Positions 11,074 through 23,634 of a DNA stretch of 64,000 nt are shown piece after piece. Made by a program: the position numbers and the translations under genes. This stretch comes from Paramarasmius palmivorus (Eukaryota > Basidiomycota > Agaricomycetes > Agaricales > Marasmiaceae). The notes below the pieces were generated by a model. That model ran no database searches. It saw nothing but the letters and a program-made list of their open reading frames with translations, and had not been told where the DNA came from. The stretch spans positions 62,001 through 126,000 of the forward strand of contig JAYKXP010000092.1 of NCBI GenBank assembly GCA_037176845.1. Direction: 5' to 3'. How positions within the stretch are numbered: position 1 is the first letter of the stretch; the number at the start of each line of letters is the position of its first letter.

Positions 11074-11955
11074 CTAACGATGGGAACTCTCGCAACTCAG
11101 AGCCTTGGTTCTTTGCCCGTATTTCCCTCCGCAACATCGGCACTGATATTTCAGCGAGTCGCACTCGCTCTCGTGTTTGGTGTGAGCCCTTTCATACCGA
11201 AACGTTCGCCGACAGCGTGAGCAAGTAAACTCATGAGATCGATACCGAGTGGCGGTCGAAGCCGTGTCACGGTCGAGACCGCTTGAAGGCCCTGCAGTCG
11301 ACCTATGATATTGCGCATGCCTGAAAACTGATGTAAAATGAGTTGGGCTTGGGACAGATATAGCATGTGCATTGGCTTGTTGTTGCGGCGGAGCTTCGCA
11401 TTGCTGACCGTGCTGTGTGGCGGGATCATAGCTCTGCGCGAATTCTTGTTGCGGTTCAATAGTTGCATAGTTAGGATGTGATGTATCATACGCATGATAT
11501 GTGGACATCTGATTCGAAGCCGGAGTACTTGCGTATGTCATATATGGGAATTGCTGCTGGTAGTGGGGGTGTACATGTTGTGACATGTGCGGCGGATGCA
11601 TTCGATATGGTTGAACATCATACTCCGCGAAGTTATAGTCCCGGGCCCAGCCTTCAGGTGGTACCCTTTCCTGGGCCTATTGAATGAGCCTTATGAGTAT
11701 CCCCAAGCTGTCGAATAGGGATCTAATCACAACCCTACCATGGTCAGAGCTTGATTCGAATCATCCCTAGCGTGAAAACGTGAGCAAATAGCTCCGATTT
11801 TGATTATCACCAATGTGCCGACCTCTTTGTCATCAGATATCCCTCATGTGGCGGATACAACAGTCTAAAAGGGTCAGCTCGAATAGAGCAATGAGCCAGG
11901 AGAAACTGATAACGCACGGACGGTGGAAGCTCTGCGGCTGTTGATTTGGGTTCAT
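11074..11955 (-). CDS. zinc-finger-like protein with CxxC...HxxH plus Cys-rich tail, 236 aa
   Basis: Exons: 11918-11955, 11823-11864, 11739-11766 and 11074-11676, all in phase. The N-terminal 170 residues are low complexity (Gln, His, Pro, Tyr). The last 50 residues hold the only motif, HEFTCSRCRRTFRYERAHTKHE followed by CDSLKYQC and CCGGKYG. This fits one C2H2-type finger (C-x2-C-x9-H-x2-H) plus a second incomplete Cys cluster lacking the His pair. The arrangement is shared with the gene at 12292-12927, which suggests tandem paralogues. DNA-binding transcription factor activity is plausible but unproven. Confidence 0.65.
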
Positions 11956-12291
11956 TGTGTGGTGCTACGAGTCGGAGGATGGCTTTATACTTGAGAGGTG
12001 GCGCGGTTAATTGTAGAACAATGACTCTGAAATACAACATGTTATGCAAATTACGAATCCTCCTGAGGATTATACATGTATAGCTCTATATGGGACGTGA
12101 CATTTGAAAGGATCCGTTGATTGTAAAAGCTGTCATGCTGTATGGATCAATGGGCGCTACAGCTAGTGCACATGCCAACCGCGCCACATTCACCCAACAT
12201 AGCAATACAAGCCATCATAAAATTCCTTTGTAGGAGTACACAGATAATGTTGAAGCCTATGCGTATGATAACCTATGACTATTCTCTTGTA
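11956..12291. other. intergenic, nothing recognised
   Basis: Upstream region of the zinc-finger-like gene at 11074-11955. No further gene was seen. Confidence 0.5.
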
Positions 12292-12927
12292 TCAAATTCC
12301 TGCAACAATGATTCCCAGGACAACTCGGAGCACTGCCATGTTTGAGGTAAATCCAAGAGATCCTCCAACTTTAACATAGGTGTATTGATTTCGGCTTCCC
12401 ATATCCAGGCACTTGCATCTATTAGCGCTCTCCTTCTGACTATACCTTGCGCCACAGTTTAATGGACACAAGTGTCGTAGCGAATCGCAATGTTGCTGAT
12501 GCACGACAAACCAAAGATTATTGTTAAAGCCTCTGGAACATTTTGGGCACCTGTGTTCTGGGGTGACAGGTTCTTGATTGGTATATAGGGGTATCGGATC
12601 GTAATAGAGCAGAAATACATCAATTTCCAGGTTTCCCTGGTCATGACATAGCGCTGAGGCTGCGTACGGTCGATTGGAAAGTTGTTTTGCAGTAACAAGG
12701 AGGTCATCACTATTGAACAGCTATATCAGTACCGTATAATGAACAGAGGATAATGATGGCACACACGTCATTACCCAACCTTGATAATTTATGCCGCTGG
12801 GGAAGGCACTAGATAACCAACAAAATATGGATCAGAAATAACTGAAGAGCATTTATGCTGGTACTTACGGCCCATAAATATTCGGGGAGCTAGACTCGAT
12901 ATCATATGGTGATTTCAAAGGGTCCAT
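12292..12927 (-). CDS. zinc-finger-like paralogue, 173 aa
   Basis: Exons 12869-12927, 12775-12808 and 12292-12720 join cleanly. Residues about 95-145 contain HRCPKCSRGFNNN, VVHQQHCDSLRHLC and CGARYSQKESANRCKC. These match the order CxxC, then H...H/C, then CDSLxxxC, then CGxxY seen in the gene at 11074-11955, including the shared CDSL box. The His spacing is looser than in a classical C2H2 finger. The N-terminus is short and acidic, and the C-terminus is hydrophobic. The start codon is only 35 bp downstream of the 3' end of the doubtful gene at 12963-13883, so a longer fused transcript cannot be excluded. Confidence 0.6.
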
Positions 12928-12962
12928 TTTGTCGCGGATCCCAGGTCGGCTCCGGAACTTAT

Positions 12963-13883
12963 TTATACCAATGGTAGTGGCATTTGTGGCCGTACCTCCA
13001 AATAAGGGTACTGTAGCCACCCGTCAATAATAAAGAAGTGAATGTGCATGACTTGGACCACGAAGATCAATAGCCTGTTAGCGACATTCTCCGGGACGAC
13101 CAAGGGTAAGTCTCGCTCGGCAAGGTCATTGCATTGAAACTGAGCCACATACTTAGTGTCATTCTTCATCTAACCTGCTGTCCCACGAAGCAGAGGTTTG
13201 TAACACCTAATTCACTGTGTATAATATTACTAAGCACATGAATCGAGAGCTGGCTTCCGCGAATACATCAGAGAGTCGACGAGATTTCGTACGCTGAGGC
13301 ATACTTACCAAGTCGATTAATTACAGCCATTGTTATCGACTGCAATGAAACGCCAAGAGGTAACGATGTATATGCCGATCCTCGCGACTCAGAAAGGTAC
13401 AGACCCCTAAGTCGAAAGTAGGTCAATTATTAGCAGCCGTAATATTCGGCATACCTTGGAAATTACAGTGTCAATTTGAGCTCGAAACCGGGTATACATT
13501 GCCCCAACCAGATATGGACACGCATTCGAGCGGCAGCCACTGCACGATAAGCTGGCGTCATGTCGTGGAATCCAAGAAGAAGAAGACCAATTCAGAAGAA
13601 GCAAAGGGGTATCCTTGAATTCGTGGCGGGGATAGCCGAAAACTCTCTGAAGGTCACCCGCTGATACTGTACTCGGAGAGGCTACTGACTCGGACCCTCG
13701 AAAACACTTATAGCTTATGTATGTTTCCGAAGTTTGTGTGGTACTGATCCCGAGTTCTGATGGCTTCAGAACACGTTTTGTGATAGGCGAGTAGCTTTCG
13801 GTATTATGTTCAATAGTGCAGAGATTATTGACGGCCAGACACGAACCGTACTGCGGAGTTTCAGGTGAATAGCGTCTCTCCAA
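12963..13883 (-). CDS. uncertain hypothetical gene, 5' end not resolved
   Basis: A tentative model joins 13498-13883 (open further to about 13930), 13309-13406, 13175-13206 and 12963-13139 with GT-AG introns in phase. The first exon is Ser/Thr-rich and carries a CSGCRSNACPYL box that could be part of a Cys cluster. The last exon contains a hydrophobic stretch (LLIFVVQVMHIHFFII). No Met start is visible in the first exon, so at least one upstream exon is missing, perhaps starting near 13990. No family was recognised. The gene could be an older member of the neighbouring zinc-finger-like group, but that is only a guess from position. Confidence 0.35.
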
Positions 13884-14100
13884 GTCTGAACTGTCGGTAT
13901 TGGAGCCACGATGACCGGAGTATTTGGCGCTCTTTTATGTACAGTATGTAGGAGAAACGAATTGAACTTAAATTGAAGATGTACGTAAATCATCAGCCTG
14001 AATTGGGCCCAAGGTCTATACCGTGCCCGTGACGTCCACGGACCGCGAAAATCGATAGACGCGACCAGCAACCAACTTTCTCACCGACCACCTCCACCAT

Positions 14101-15429
14101 ATGCCAGACATTTGCTACCACTGCAACAAGCATCTTGCCACCACTCACAACTCTGATGAATCCTCATGTACGAACTGCCTAATGTCAACGATCACCAAAC
14201 TCCGACGATGTTCCAAATGCACCCTGGCTACCTACTGCGTGGGTATCATTCAATCTTGGTTTCTGCCGCGTGTTCTCAATTCTGGGGTAGGGTGGTGAAT
14301 GTCAGAAGGCACACTGGAGAGAACATAAAGCCGAATGCAAGATCTTGGCCACCGAGCGAGAGAAAGCCATGTCACTTGGTTTAGGAGAGCGATATGAGAG
14401 CCTGGAAAAATGGCGTAGACATCGAGCCAATAGCCTTCTTGGACCAGTGTCCTGGGCACTAGATGTCGGTTTGGATACCGATAAGTCTGGTACGTCCCAT
14501 TCCTCAATGTCTGAATCGAATCTAATTGTAAGTTATTCTAGGGACACACATTTTCCTTGTCAAGCTCGTCATCACAGAAGCCTCGGAAAATCGACGAAAC
14601 CCTTGGCGCCTCGAATCTGCTCGTATCGTTCCCCATCATCTCTTAAGCCAGACATACGGTTACGATATCGAACCCCAAACCGACATAGTTCGTATACTCT
14701 TCGTCGACGAAGCGCTATCGCGCCATTTTCTGCTACATTGGGAAATGAGGGTCGATGCTGAGGCCGAGGGAAAGCTTCGAAGGCTTGTTCTGAAGGAAGA
14801 CGAGTGCGACTGGATCGACTGGACATCGAACCTTGTGCAATATGGAGTTCACAGGCCGGATAGGCCCCCCGAAATCGACTCGTATCTTTATCCAAAGGGA
14901 ACCACGAGACAAGAGAGCATGAAGAGGTTCCTTCGCTTTCATATGTGGGTAGATGAAGTGTGGGAAGTACTCCTTGGTGCAGCTGATAGTGCATTGGAGC
15001 TTCAAACTAGTCCTGAGCGATTAGGTGAGTTCGAATGACGTACTGCCTGCCAAGCTTTGACATACTCCACGTACCCAGAGACTCATCGGCTCGTGGTATT
15101 CGCGGATTTATTGGTGCAAAAACAACGATACACCTAGCTTTGCCATCCGTGATGCGAAGCCCATGTCTACGGCTGATATTCAGCGTCAGATATACTGCCT
15201 TGAGGGAGGCAGCTATGTTCAATCCGTTATGCAGAAGCACCTATTTGCCGATGGACATACCCGTGTGTTGCTGATTGCGGATGGTCTTTCGTTTCCTTTC
15301 AATATCACTTCTAGGCCCCTTTCTCAGTGCGAGCCTCAAAGCACTCAGGGGGATAGTGTCGTACTAGCTAGCTCGTACGATGCAAACTGGCTAGACACGC
15401 TAAAAAGCAGAACTGCAAGGAACGACTAG
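14101..15429 (+). CDS. MYND-type zinc finger protein, 366 aa
   Basis: Exons: 14101-14238, 14291-14489, 14542-15024, 15079-15113 and 15184-15429; the sum is a multiple of three. Residues about 22-62 form a complete MYND finger: CTNC, then CSKC, YC, GGEC, and QKAHWREHKAEC, the usual C-x2-C...C-x2-C...C-x3-C...H-x3-C pattern, split by the first intron. The remaining 300 residues lack SET or ankyrin signatures and resemble the orphan C-terminal halves common in mushroom MYND proteins. MYND fingers bind proline-rich partner peptides. A role in gene regulation or complex assembly is inference. The intron placing the last exon was chosen because it restores one frame to the stop. Confidence 0.8.
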
Positions 15430-15672
15430 GTTAGAAAGCAATTAAGCATGTTTGGTGTTATAGATCAGTGTGTTCCTTGTTTGAAGTGCTGACGCTATAT
15501 ATGGCTTTAGTGCGTAACGTAGATGTTCTATCATCGTTGAATGTTCCCAAACGGCCGTATAAAGCGTCACAAAACACCTATAGAATCATGTTCTTATCAA
15601 TCTACGGTAAAGAATAGTTGCTAAAAGGGTGAGTCGTGGGCTATGGTAACTAACAAAATGACATTCCGATTA

Positions 15673-16811
15673 CTACAAAACCTCTTCCTCCGAGTCACTA
15701 TCATCATATTCCTCAGCCCAATGATCTTCAAATATCACAGTTTTCAATGCAGTCTTTCCTTCCCGTAACTTTAAGATCGATCCTTCGAGCAAGCAACGCC
15801 ACAACCGTCCTCTGAAGACCAAACTCTGCACGTACGTATTCTTCTTTACGTCGATGTGCTCGTTAATATCGCTACAAAACTCTGCAACTCCTTCTTCTTC
15901 TAGATCGAGGTCGTCGATTCCCGTGAAGCCGTCGGTTGATTCGACAAACGCGTCAGAAAGAACAAACATCCAGTGCTGTACTTCTGCATCTGCTGTGGCG
16001 AATAGCTCTCCGAGATAAGGAAGAAGACGAGGAAGCTCGATTTGGGAGTCAACTTCCGTAATACCCCAGTACTTGATCTGGTGCCTCAGACGGAGTAAGA
16101 GGTCGAAAATGGCAGGCTCGTGAAGAATGAATGAACAGATAGTAATTTGTTCAAGGTGCTGTGGTAAACGCGGGTCGAGCGTCAACGGTGTAGCCACCTC
16201 GCACGGAATCCAAAGTGGATCTGGTGTAGAGGCCCAATAAAGGGAGATGAGATTTTCGAATGACCGAATAACATCCCAAAATACTTGAGCGTTGTGGAAT
16301 GAGACGCGATGGAACAGGATAAGATGTGTAACTGACACAAACCCGCTAAGTCCCATACCCAGATTCAAAGGAAGGGACATAACGCGTGTCAAATGGAGAT
16401 ACTCCACGCCGCGAAACACATCAGGAAGCTTGCCTCCTGACATTACGTTGGAGAGGAGTCGAACGAATTGTTTGGATTCGAGGGGTATTCAAGGGAAATG
16501 CGCTTCATGGAATGGATGTTGAGAGTGCCTCTGGGATGTAAGGCATCGCGAATCAGCAGATTGATGTGGGGTGCACGTCTGGCCATGCCAGAAATAGCGA
16601 TGACCGATTTATTGAAGAGGTATTTGCGAGCACGGAAAACAAAGATGCTTGACGCCAACGAGCACGCTTTAAGCGCACTGATGTCGTCGCGAAGAAGATC
16701 AATAATCATGTCGATGATTTCCTGTGGGACCGGACACTGCTTCTGAGTGGGGGCGAGGCGCGAAGCAAGGAGGCGTCTGCCAAAGGGTGATCTCTTGAAT
16801 GAGGATAACAT
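15673..16811 (-). pseudogene. F-box protein gene with one-base frame break
   Basis: An intronless frame starts at 16811 with an F-box near residues 27-66 (PVPQEIIDMIIDLLRDD...ALKACSLAS), the Skp1-binding motif of SCF ubiquitin ligases. It stops at 16443. A second frame, open through the same point, continues as the C-terminal substrate domain to 15673. The two frames become continuous if the G4 run (plus strand 16482-16485) is five bases; no intron signals explain the switch. The C-terminal YVQSLVFRGRLWRCLL matches RIESLVFHGKLWSTLL of the F-box gene at 57277-58284, so the two are paralogues. It is either a young pseudogene or a consensus error; see findings. Confidence 0.7.
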
Positions 16812-18230
16812 CTACGAAAGAAGGGATTATAAGTCATGAATATCCAGGGGTGGTGAAACTTACAATAAGCACAATTGAGAAGATCGTCGACACCAGAGGA
16901 CGGATCATCCGAGATATTACACTGAATTTATATAGTGCGAGGGTCAAGTCATGTGGTGTTCTGTTGAGGACGATGAAGTTACTGGGGTTTTCGCTTTCGG
17001 AGAGTTCGGACAATTTTTCGGATTGGCGCCCACCTGCCAAATTTGGACCTGGGACGGAGGACGTACCCAATGGGGAAGACGTATCATTGACCTTCCCTGT
17101 CGAGTTCCGAACTTTGAAGATCTTGGTGATAACCAATATCTATATAGTGGACTTTGCGTCCGTCCACAGTTTGCAGAATGCACCCAAGCCAATTGAGTTT
17201 GGTCACAGTGGGAAAAGCCGATAAACGCCATACCTCAATTACGTTACCTGTCAGTACATGTCAGTGTCCGTCTTCCGTTCTAAGTAACTTCTGCGGCACG
17301 GGATCTGGCCTACTAGTACGTTTTCAGCCCCGTTCTCTCGCCCGGAGTATCAGAGAACTCTTGACTAGGAGGATAGGGGCAGATCGGTATGTAGTGATCG
17401 AACTTCGACCGGACCTTTTACGACGATCGCGCCGCAGTGTGGCTGTGAGCTCTTCAGACTCGCACGCACACGTGTTGTATCATTATGCCGTCGGTAATTT
17501 TTTTCCCCTCTTTTTTCCTACTCTGCGATCTCGTCCTTAGACCTCTCTAGACCTAGGACACTTATTCCAACGCTGTTCGGGGTTCAAAGATATCTTTTCC
17601 AACTTCGATTTTTGCTTCGGATTCCCAAAAATATAACCACTTGGCGACATAGAAAGTATGACAACAATAGCCGCTCTTTAGGTCCAATTTCACTCGGTGA
17701 GTTAGTTCAGCGGAAGTTTGACAGTATTTGATCATGATCGTGTGCTAGACGCTTCTCGACGACGGATATCGCTTGTTACATCGTCAAGGTGCTATGAATC
17801 GGATTCTTCGTCGCTGAGGGGTTTTTGCCAACGTTAGGGCCAATTCTGTACAAGGAGATGGACAGCGAGCAAAGTTATCTTAGTGGAAGTTGGGCTTCAG
17901 GACCGCGGGGATAGGTATGTACTGGTTATCTTCGTTCTCTTCATCGCTTATTCCAAACGTCAAGGGAGAATGGAACGCTATCTAGTGGCGAAATTCGCGC
18001 TGGAGACAGAACCCCGTTCCAAAGATGTTGCTGTGGCATTTCTCACGAGTTACGGTACATCTCCACCTCGCGCTGGTTTAGCGTAAATCGCTCTTATCGT
18101 CACTGGAGGTGGCAAAGCGATCTCATGATTTAGACCCGGTCACTCTAGTCACACTGTTCCTTTAAATGCCCTCATTGGGTTGAGCGACTCTCCTGTGTCC
18201 CCGCAAGCCATCCTTTCCCTCTCCTCTCTT
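16812..18230. other. 1.4 kb intergenic, nothing recognised
   Basis: Upstream region of the F-box gene and of the MFS transporter gene. Open frames up to about 140 codons occur on both strands, but none has recognisable motifs and no consistent spliced model emerged. Confidence 0.5.
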
Positions 18231-21200
18231 ATGACCTTGACGAAATCTCTCCGACTCTCTCTGGCTCAAAAACTGGATAACCCTGGTGACGACTGTAATG
18301 ATGACACTCTGAACGCTCAAGATGCCGACGAAGACACTTCCTCGAGTCGTGAAGGCGGGACAGGGATACCAGTTTTCAGGTCTTTCTCGATATCGGATAT
18401 TTGGAATCGCAATACTGACTGCGATACGCCCACGAATGAGAGGCCGCCTATACCCAGCTTAATACCGCCTACTGGGGAGGTGTATTACGCTACTCCGTTA
18501 CCTAAATTGTCGATGGTGGTGCTCTCAATAGTATGTTTCTGGCTCCTTTCGGGTATGACAAGAATACTCACCATCAAATAGGCGATGCTCAGTGAATTCC
18601 TTTCCGCGAATGTCTCGGCTCCATTCATGTTATTCATGGTAAAAGGTGCGTAGATCCAGACTCGGTGTATTCTGCATACTCCTCACCTGCTGTTCATTCA
18701 GGTTTTGGAGTGTTCACGGAGGATGCAGATGTTGCATTCTGGACAGGAATTCTAGGTATGGCATCGCGCTGTCTCCATCAATTCAAGTCTGAACTGACTC
18801 TTTCCACCAGTTTCTATGTTCTTCTTAACACAATTCCTCACATCGCTCTTATGGGTATGTACTCTTCCTCAATATAGGAGTATATTACTCAGTGACTTCC
18901 GTAGGCTACCTTAGCTGAGAGATACTCACCGCGTCTGGTGCTCACCACCTGTCTCCTTGGAGGTGCCCTCTCTACCCTTCTCTTCGGTTCAGCTCAAAGC
19001 CTTCTGGTGGCAATGATCGCACGCTTAGCTCAGGGTGTCTTCGCTGGCTCCATCGGTGTCGCGAAGAGTTCCGTGGGAGTGATCACAGACAGCACGAATG
19101 AGGGTCGAGCTTACGCAATTCTCGGGTAAGCTTCTTTTCTCAACGTTCTCATATCCAACTGAATGTCACTGCCAGATTCTGTTGGGGTTTTGGGGGTGTG
19201 GCAGGTGCTGTTGTGGGCGGAACATGTAAGCTTTTATGTGTAACACGCTCCATGAAATTATGCTGACCGCTTCTTCACTAGTCGAACGACCTGTTGATAA
19301 ATGGCCCGATGTTTTTGGAGCGATTCCATTCTTCGTCGAACTCCCCTACTTCTTGCCATGTTCGCTTGCTGCGAGCTTGATGTTACTAGGTGGCGTCATC
19401 TCTATGGTTCCGTATTATTATCTTTGACTCACACGCGTTCCCAGGCGCGTTCCTTGCATGTTTCTTGGCTCCAGATGTTGGTCCTCGCAAAGGAACATCA
19501 TCATTGTTCGTCGAAAAGGCATATTATCCCACTCCCTGAGGAATCCAACTATCGACGCGAATCCCAGCCGTCTCAGTGCCGTAAACAGCATCAGGCGACT
19601 GTCGCAAAAGATATCCAAAGGCTTCGATGACCCAGTACTCGAAGAAAACACACCTCTCGTCCAAACTCAGGCCTCAATGCGCCCCATCTCAAATTACTCT
19701 GCTGTCGCTTCCCGACAAGGATACCCCCTCGACAGAAATCAGACAATGACCATGTCTAGTACTCGCTCAGGTCGTGTTCGCTCCCGCTATGGAAGTCTTG
19801 GTCGCAGGTCTGCTCGAGATGCCCATATCAGTGGCATTGTACGACCCAGAGCTCAGAGTACCGCCAGCTTCGTCAGCGGTGGCGATAACGACACGGAAAG
19901 AGGTGACGAGTCCGGAAACAGGAGGCTGACTCATTATGCGTCGGATCTCAGTTTGGTGCATAAGATGGTTCTCGCAAACGAGAACCTGGTCAGGGGTGGG
20001 ATAGCGGATCTATGGGTTGCAGCCGCAATCAGCATGGAAGGCGATGGCGGAGATCAGGATAGGCTAGATGAGGATGATCTTTTTACAGAGGAAGAAGTGG
20101 ACGTGAACGAAGGTGAAAGGAATATTGATGATAACCGTGGCAGACGGGTGTCTTTCACTATCGCAGGCTCGCCGTCCCGAATGCGAGCCAGGTCAACCAG
20201 TACCTCTGCAATGACGCAGAATGCTCCTTCTCGACTCGGTCGTCCCTTCCTTGCCCGCCAAAACTCTGAATCATCATTTCCAAGTCGCCTTTGGTACACC
20301 TACCAGTCCTGCATTTACTCGCACAGATGTGCCTGATCGGTTCTTCCCCCGATCGGATACCATCGAATCTAACGTTTCGAACTTTCGAGCAGCCCTAGGC
20401 GAGCCGGCACTCCCACCTATTCTTGAGACCCGACGCCTCTCCAACTTCGAACCAGTCTATCCACCTCCTGCATGCCCAGATGCAGGTACAAGGAGAATGA
20501 AGTGGATCTGGTTGCTGCTGATCTTAGCGAGAAGGCCCCGGTCCATCGATGATGGCCGATATTCCGGTACTTGTGATCATCCAGTACGGTCTACTCGCAT
20601 TACATAGTACAACGCACGACCAGGTCTTCATGAGCTACCTTGTTTCGTAAGTCTTCCGGATTGTGTTGATTGTCACCTGAGATTGATCAGAATAATAGAC
20701 CGTACGAGGGTGGTGGTCTAAACCTGACAGCAGGAGACTTCGCACAGCTCAGTAAGTAAATCACTCTGCTTAACTTGACTTTCCTGATAATGGCTTTAGT
20801 CGCAACCATGTGTTTGTTCCAGATCTTCTACCAATTCTACCTTTATCCGTAAGTCATCTGCGTAATCCATACCATTCCAAGCCCTCATAGTTTGCTCCTA
20901 GGAATGTTGGGTATGTTCGCGAATCAAATGTTGATAAACCTGCCTGAAGATGTGTTTTAGACCACCACGTGGACCGTTCTCTCACCTTACGATCTTCCGT
21001 GTTGGCTGCCTGCTGTTCATCCCTTCATATGTGTCCGCCATATTCTTGCGCAATATGGTTGGCACAGACGGAGATGGAAACAGTGTCCTAATGATCGGTG
21101 GGTTTATATTCTTTCTATAATCGCTGCAGGACCTCACAATCTATTGCAGCGCTCACCGGTGGAACGTCAGTCTCCTCACATTATTACATGCCAGGACTTC

Positions 21201-21590
21201 AATCTGACGTTCTTGATGTCTAGTGCAATACGGTATTGCGGCAGTACTTTCGGGTACACCGCAATCTCAATTTTACTCAACTATAGTGTGTATCTTCCGT
21301 GCCGTAGCCTCTCCATTCCCTGATTTTCAATGCCTAGTGACTCCGCCTCATGCGATTGGATATGCCAATGGTATTGCTCAAAGTATTGTTAGTCTTGCTA
21401 GGTGCATTGGTCCGGTATTTGGTGGATGGGTACGTTTCTCTCGTTTGTTGGCTTCTGATGACTCTTGACATTTTTGTATTAGCTTTGGTCATTTAGTACC
21501 CAAGCAGATCCGTCAGGATTCTACATTGGGTTCGTGGTGTGCTCAGTTGTATGTGGACTTGCCGTGCTCCATAGTTTCATGATAAGATGA
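18231..21590 (+). pseudogene. MFS transporter, yeast YCR023C-like, with several apparent frame breaks in the central loop
   Basis: The N-terminal six-helix half is clean: exons 18231-18530, 18582-18645, 18702-18755, 18811-18854, 18905-19125, 19176-19225, 19282-19389 and from 19445, with MLSEFLSANVSAPF, LAERYSPR and the MFS-like ARLAQGVFAGS. The C-terminal half is also clean: from about 20552 to 20646, then 20699-20751, 20800-20848, 20902-20910, 20961-21097, 21150-21165, 21224-21285, 21338-21429 and 21483-21590, with IIQYGLLALHSTTHDQVF and PPHAIGYANGIAQS. Between them lies a long hydrophilic loop typical of this MFS subgroup, read in changing frames near 19535, 20280, 20485 and 20550. Substrate unknown. 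It is convergent with the sugar transporter downstream. Confidence 0.7.
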
Positions 21591-21747
21591 AGAGAACGGA
21601 CTGGCAGTGATCAGAAAGTATATACCATTCCCTTATAATGTAAAGTTAACTTAATTTTCGATTTACACGTGGACAGATTCGAGATTTTCTCCACTAGCAG
21701 TGACGGAACGTGATATTGTATACGCGGTAATAATTACATATTCATCT

Positions 21748-23634
21748 CTAAGCCTTAAGAGTTTCATCCACCTTTAGAGAATCTGAATCCAAAGACTTCT
21801 CTGCGGACCTCTCCACGCCGACCTCATCGACTCCCGTAGAGTCAACAGGTATCCTATAGGCAGGAACGAAGTTGACACAAATGGGATACGTGAGTGCGCT
21901 AACAAAGAACATTGTCGGTACGATCATGGCAAACGCAGTGTTGTTGTGGAGATCAGCAACATGCCCGAGCAGGGGAGGTACTAAGGAGACTTGTGTGTAA
22001 GCATGCGCCTCCAACGGCGGAAGGTTACACGCACCACATGCACCGCCAGCAACGCCAGCTACAATCCATCCAGACGCTCTCTGTGACGATCGTCAGCAGC
22101 TGGGGCGAATGTTTGGCCGGAAACCTCACCTTTGTGTGTCTACCTAAACCACGGATACCGAGAGCCACGATTGTTGGGAAACAGACACTCTCAAAGAATA
22201 GCGTTATCATAAGCATCGCCAAACCGGTGTTCTCTCTGGTATCGATACTAGCCGCGCAGAATGCCAATGTACCCGTGAGGTAGAATAGGAAAACGATTCG
22301 GGGTTTGATAACCTTCATCAAACCTAAAAAAGGTGAGACTCTGATACAACTCGAAATGATGTGCTGCCACTTACCGGTACCTGTAAACCGCCCGACAGCA
22401 AAGCATCCCTGGGCGGCAGCGAGGAACTTGGCCCCCAGAGCATTATCGGTATTGGAGCGGGTTTCAGTAACATAGTTTATGAAGTAGCCAGCGATGGCGA
22501 CTGAAAGGGTGTTTCTTTGAGACTCATAGACAGCACAATTACTGAACGAGAGCTACCTTGTGCACCCGTGTAGCAGAACTGGGCCCACGCGGCATGGAAA
22601 AGGCGATACTGTTTCCAAAAAGGTTTTTCACTTGCGGCTTGATCTGCATGCGTCAGCTGAGCCTGTTCCTCCATATCGGCATCTTTATTAATATAGATAA
22701 GTAGAAGGCTAACCATCATCTAAATAACTTGCCTGTAACTTCTGGAATAACTGCCAAATAGAAAACGATAGCGAGGGAGAAGACGAAGATCCCAATTGCT
22801 AGGTACACCCATTGCACGGACTTTAGGGCATCCACCGAGTCGGCCGTTCGGGTGAAGAAGGCATAGGATCCGAGGACAGGACCCACAACTATCAATGAAG
22901 TCAACATAGACTGCGATACGCTAGTCAAAAAGTTAAAACGCACCAGTGCCGATTGCTTGAACTGCCTGTGCGAGATTGATTCGCACTTCTGCGTATTTTG
23001 GCGGCCCGGTTACCGCCATGTACGGATTCGCAGCTGTCTCCAGGCAACCCAAGCCGCTCCCGATGACGAAAGTAGCCCCACAAAAGCCTCCAAAGCTTGC
23101 CTTTAGTCCTGCCGGCCACATGCAAAAGGCGCCAATTCCATATAAGACCAACCCCAAAATAAACACGGCACGATATCCATAATGTCGAAGAACCCAGTTC
23201 CCGTATCCCAGAGAGGCCAGTGGGTAAGCTCCGAAGTATGCGGCTTGAAGGCCTGATGAACGGGTTCGATCGATACCGAGAGTATTTTGGAAGTGCTTGT
23301 TCAATGTGTCAAGTAGACCATACGCAAATCCCTATCAGATACACGTCAGATCATGTAGAGTTCACGAGTCAGCACACGCACCCATAGGAAGTACAAAATT
23401 GTGACCAGAAATAAAGGGAAGAGCGTCTCCCTGAGGATGAATTACGTGAGTAAGAACGCTTGAGGTCTAACGAGAAATGCGAACCGTAACGTCAAATCTG
23501 GCCGCCTTAGTGACGCGATTTCCAACCTTGAGCGAGTGCCTCTTGAAGTGCGGCATGGCAACTGTGGATATCTTCAATGTTCGCACTTGTTTTATATAAG
23601 TACCTACCGGGCCGTACCCAACGAGATAGGTCAT
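21748..23634 (-). CDS. FHS (L-fucose:H+ symporter type) MFS sugar transporter
   Basis: Exons: 23608-23634 (uncertain), 23485-23561, 23382-23430, 22944-23331, 22733-22888, 22557-22682, 22375-22500, 22130-22323, 22035-22080 and 21748-21989, about 476 aa. Family hallmarks are ETLFPLFLVTILYFLWGFAY in helix 1, NKHFQNTLGI, YFGAYPLASLGYG, and CLETAANPYMAVTGPP. A central loop (EQAQLTHADQAASEKPFWKQYR) separates the two bundles, and VPPLLGHVAD lies in the C-half. It should import hexoses such as fucose, galactose or related sugars across the plasma membrane. One intron (22683-22732) has a GC donor (GGCAAGT). The first exon, coding for nine residues, is the weakest part of the model. Confidence 0.85.

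Noticed and set aside
16799..17224. Frames on both strands upstream of the F-box gene
   Set aside because: Plus and minus frames of similar length overlap with no domain or splice support.
19458..19530. In-phase intron GTTTCT...AAAAG that would bypass the first MFS frame break
   Set aside because: It would delete the FLAPDVGPRKG segment that I recall as conserved in this transporter group, so a lost C is likelier.
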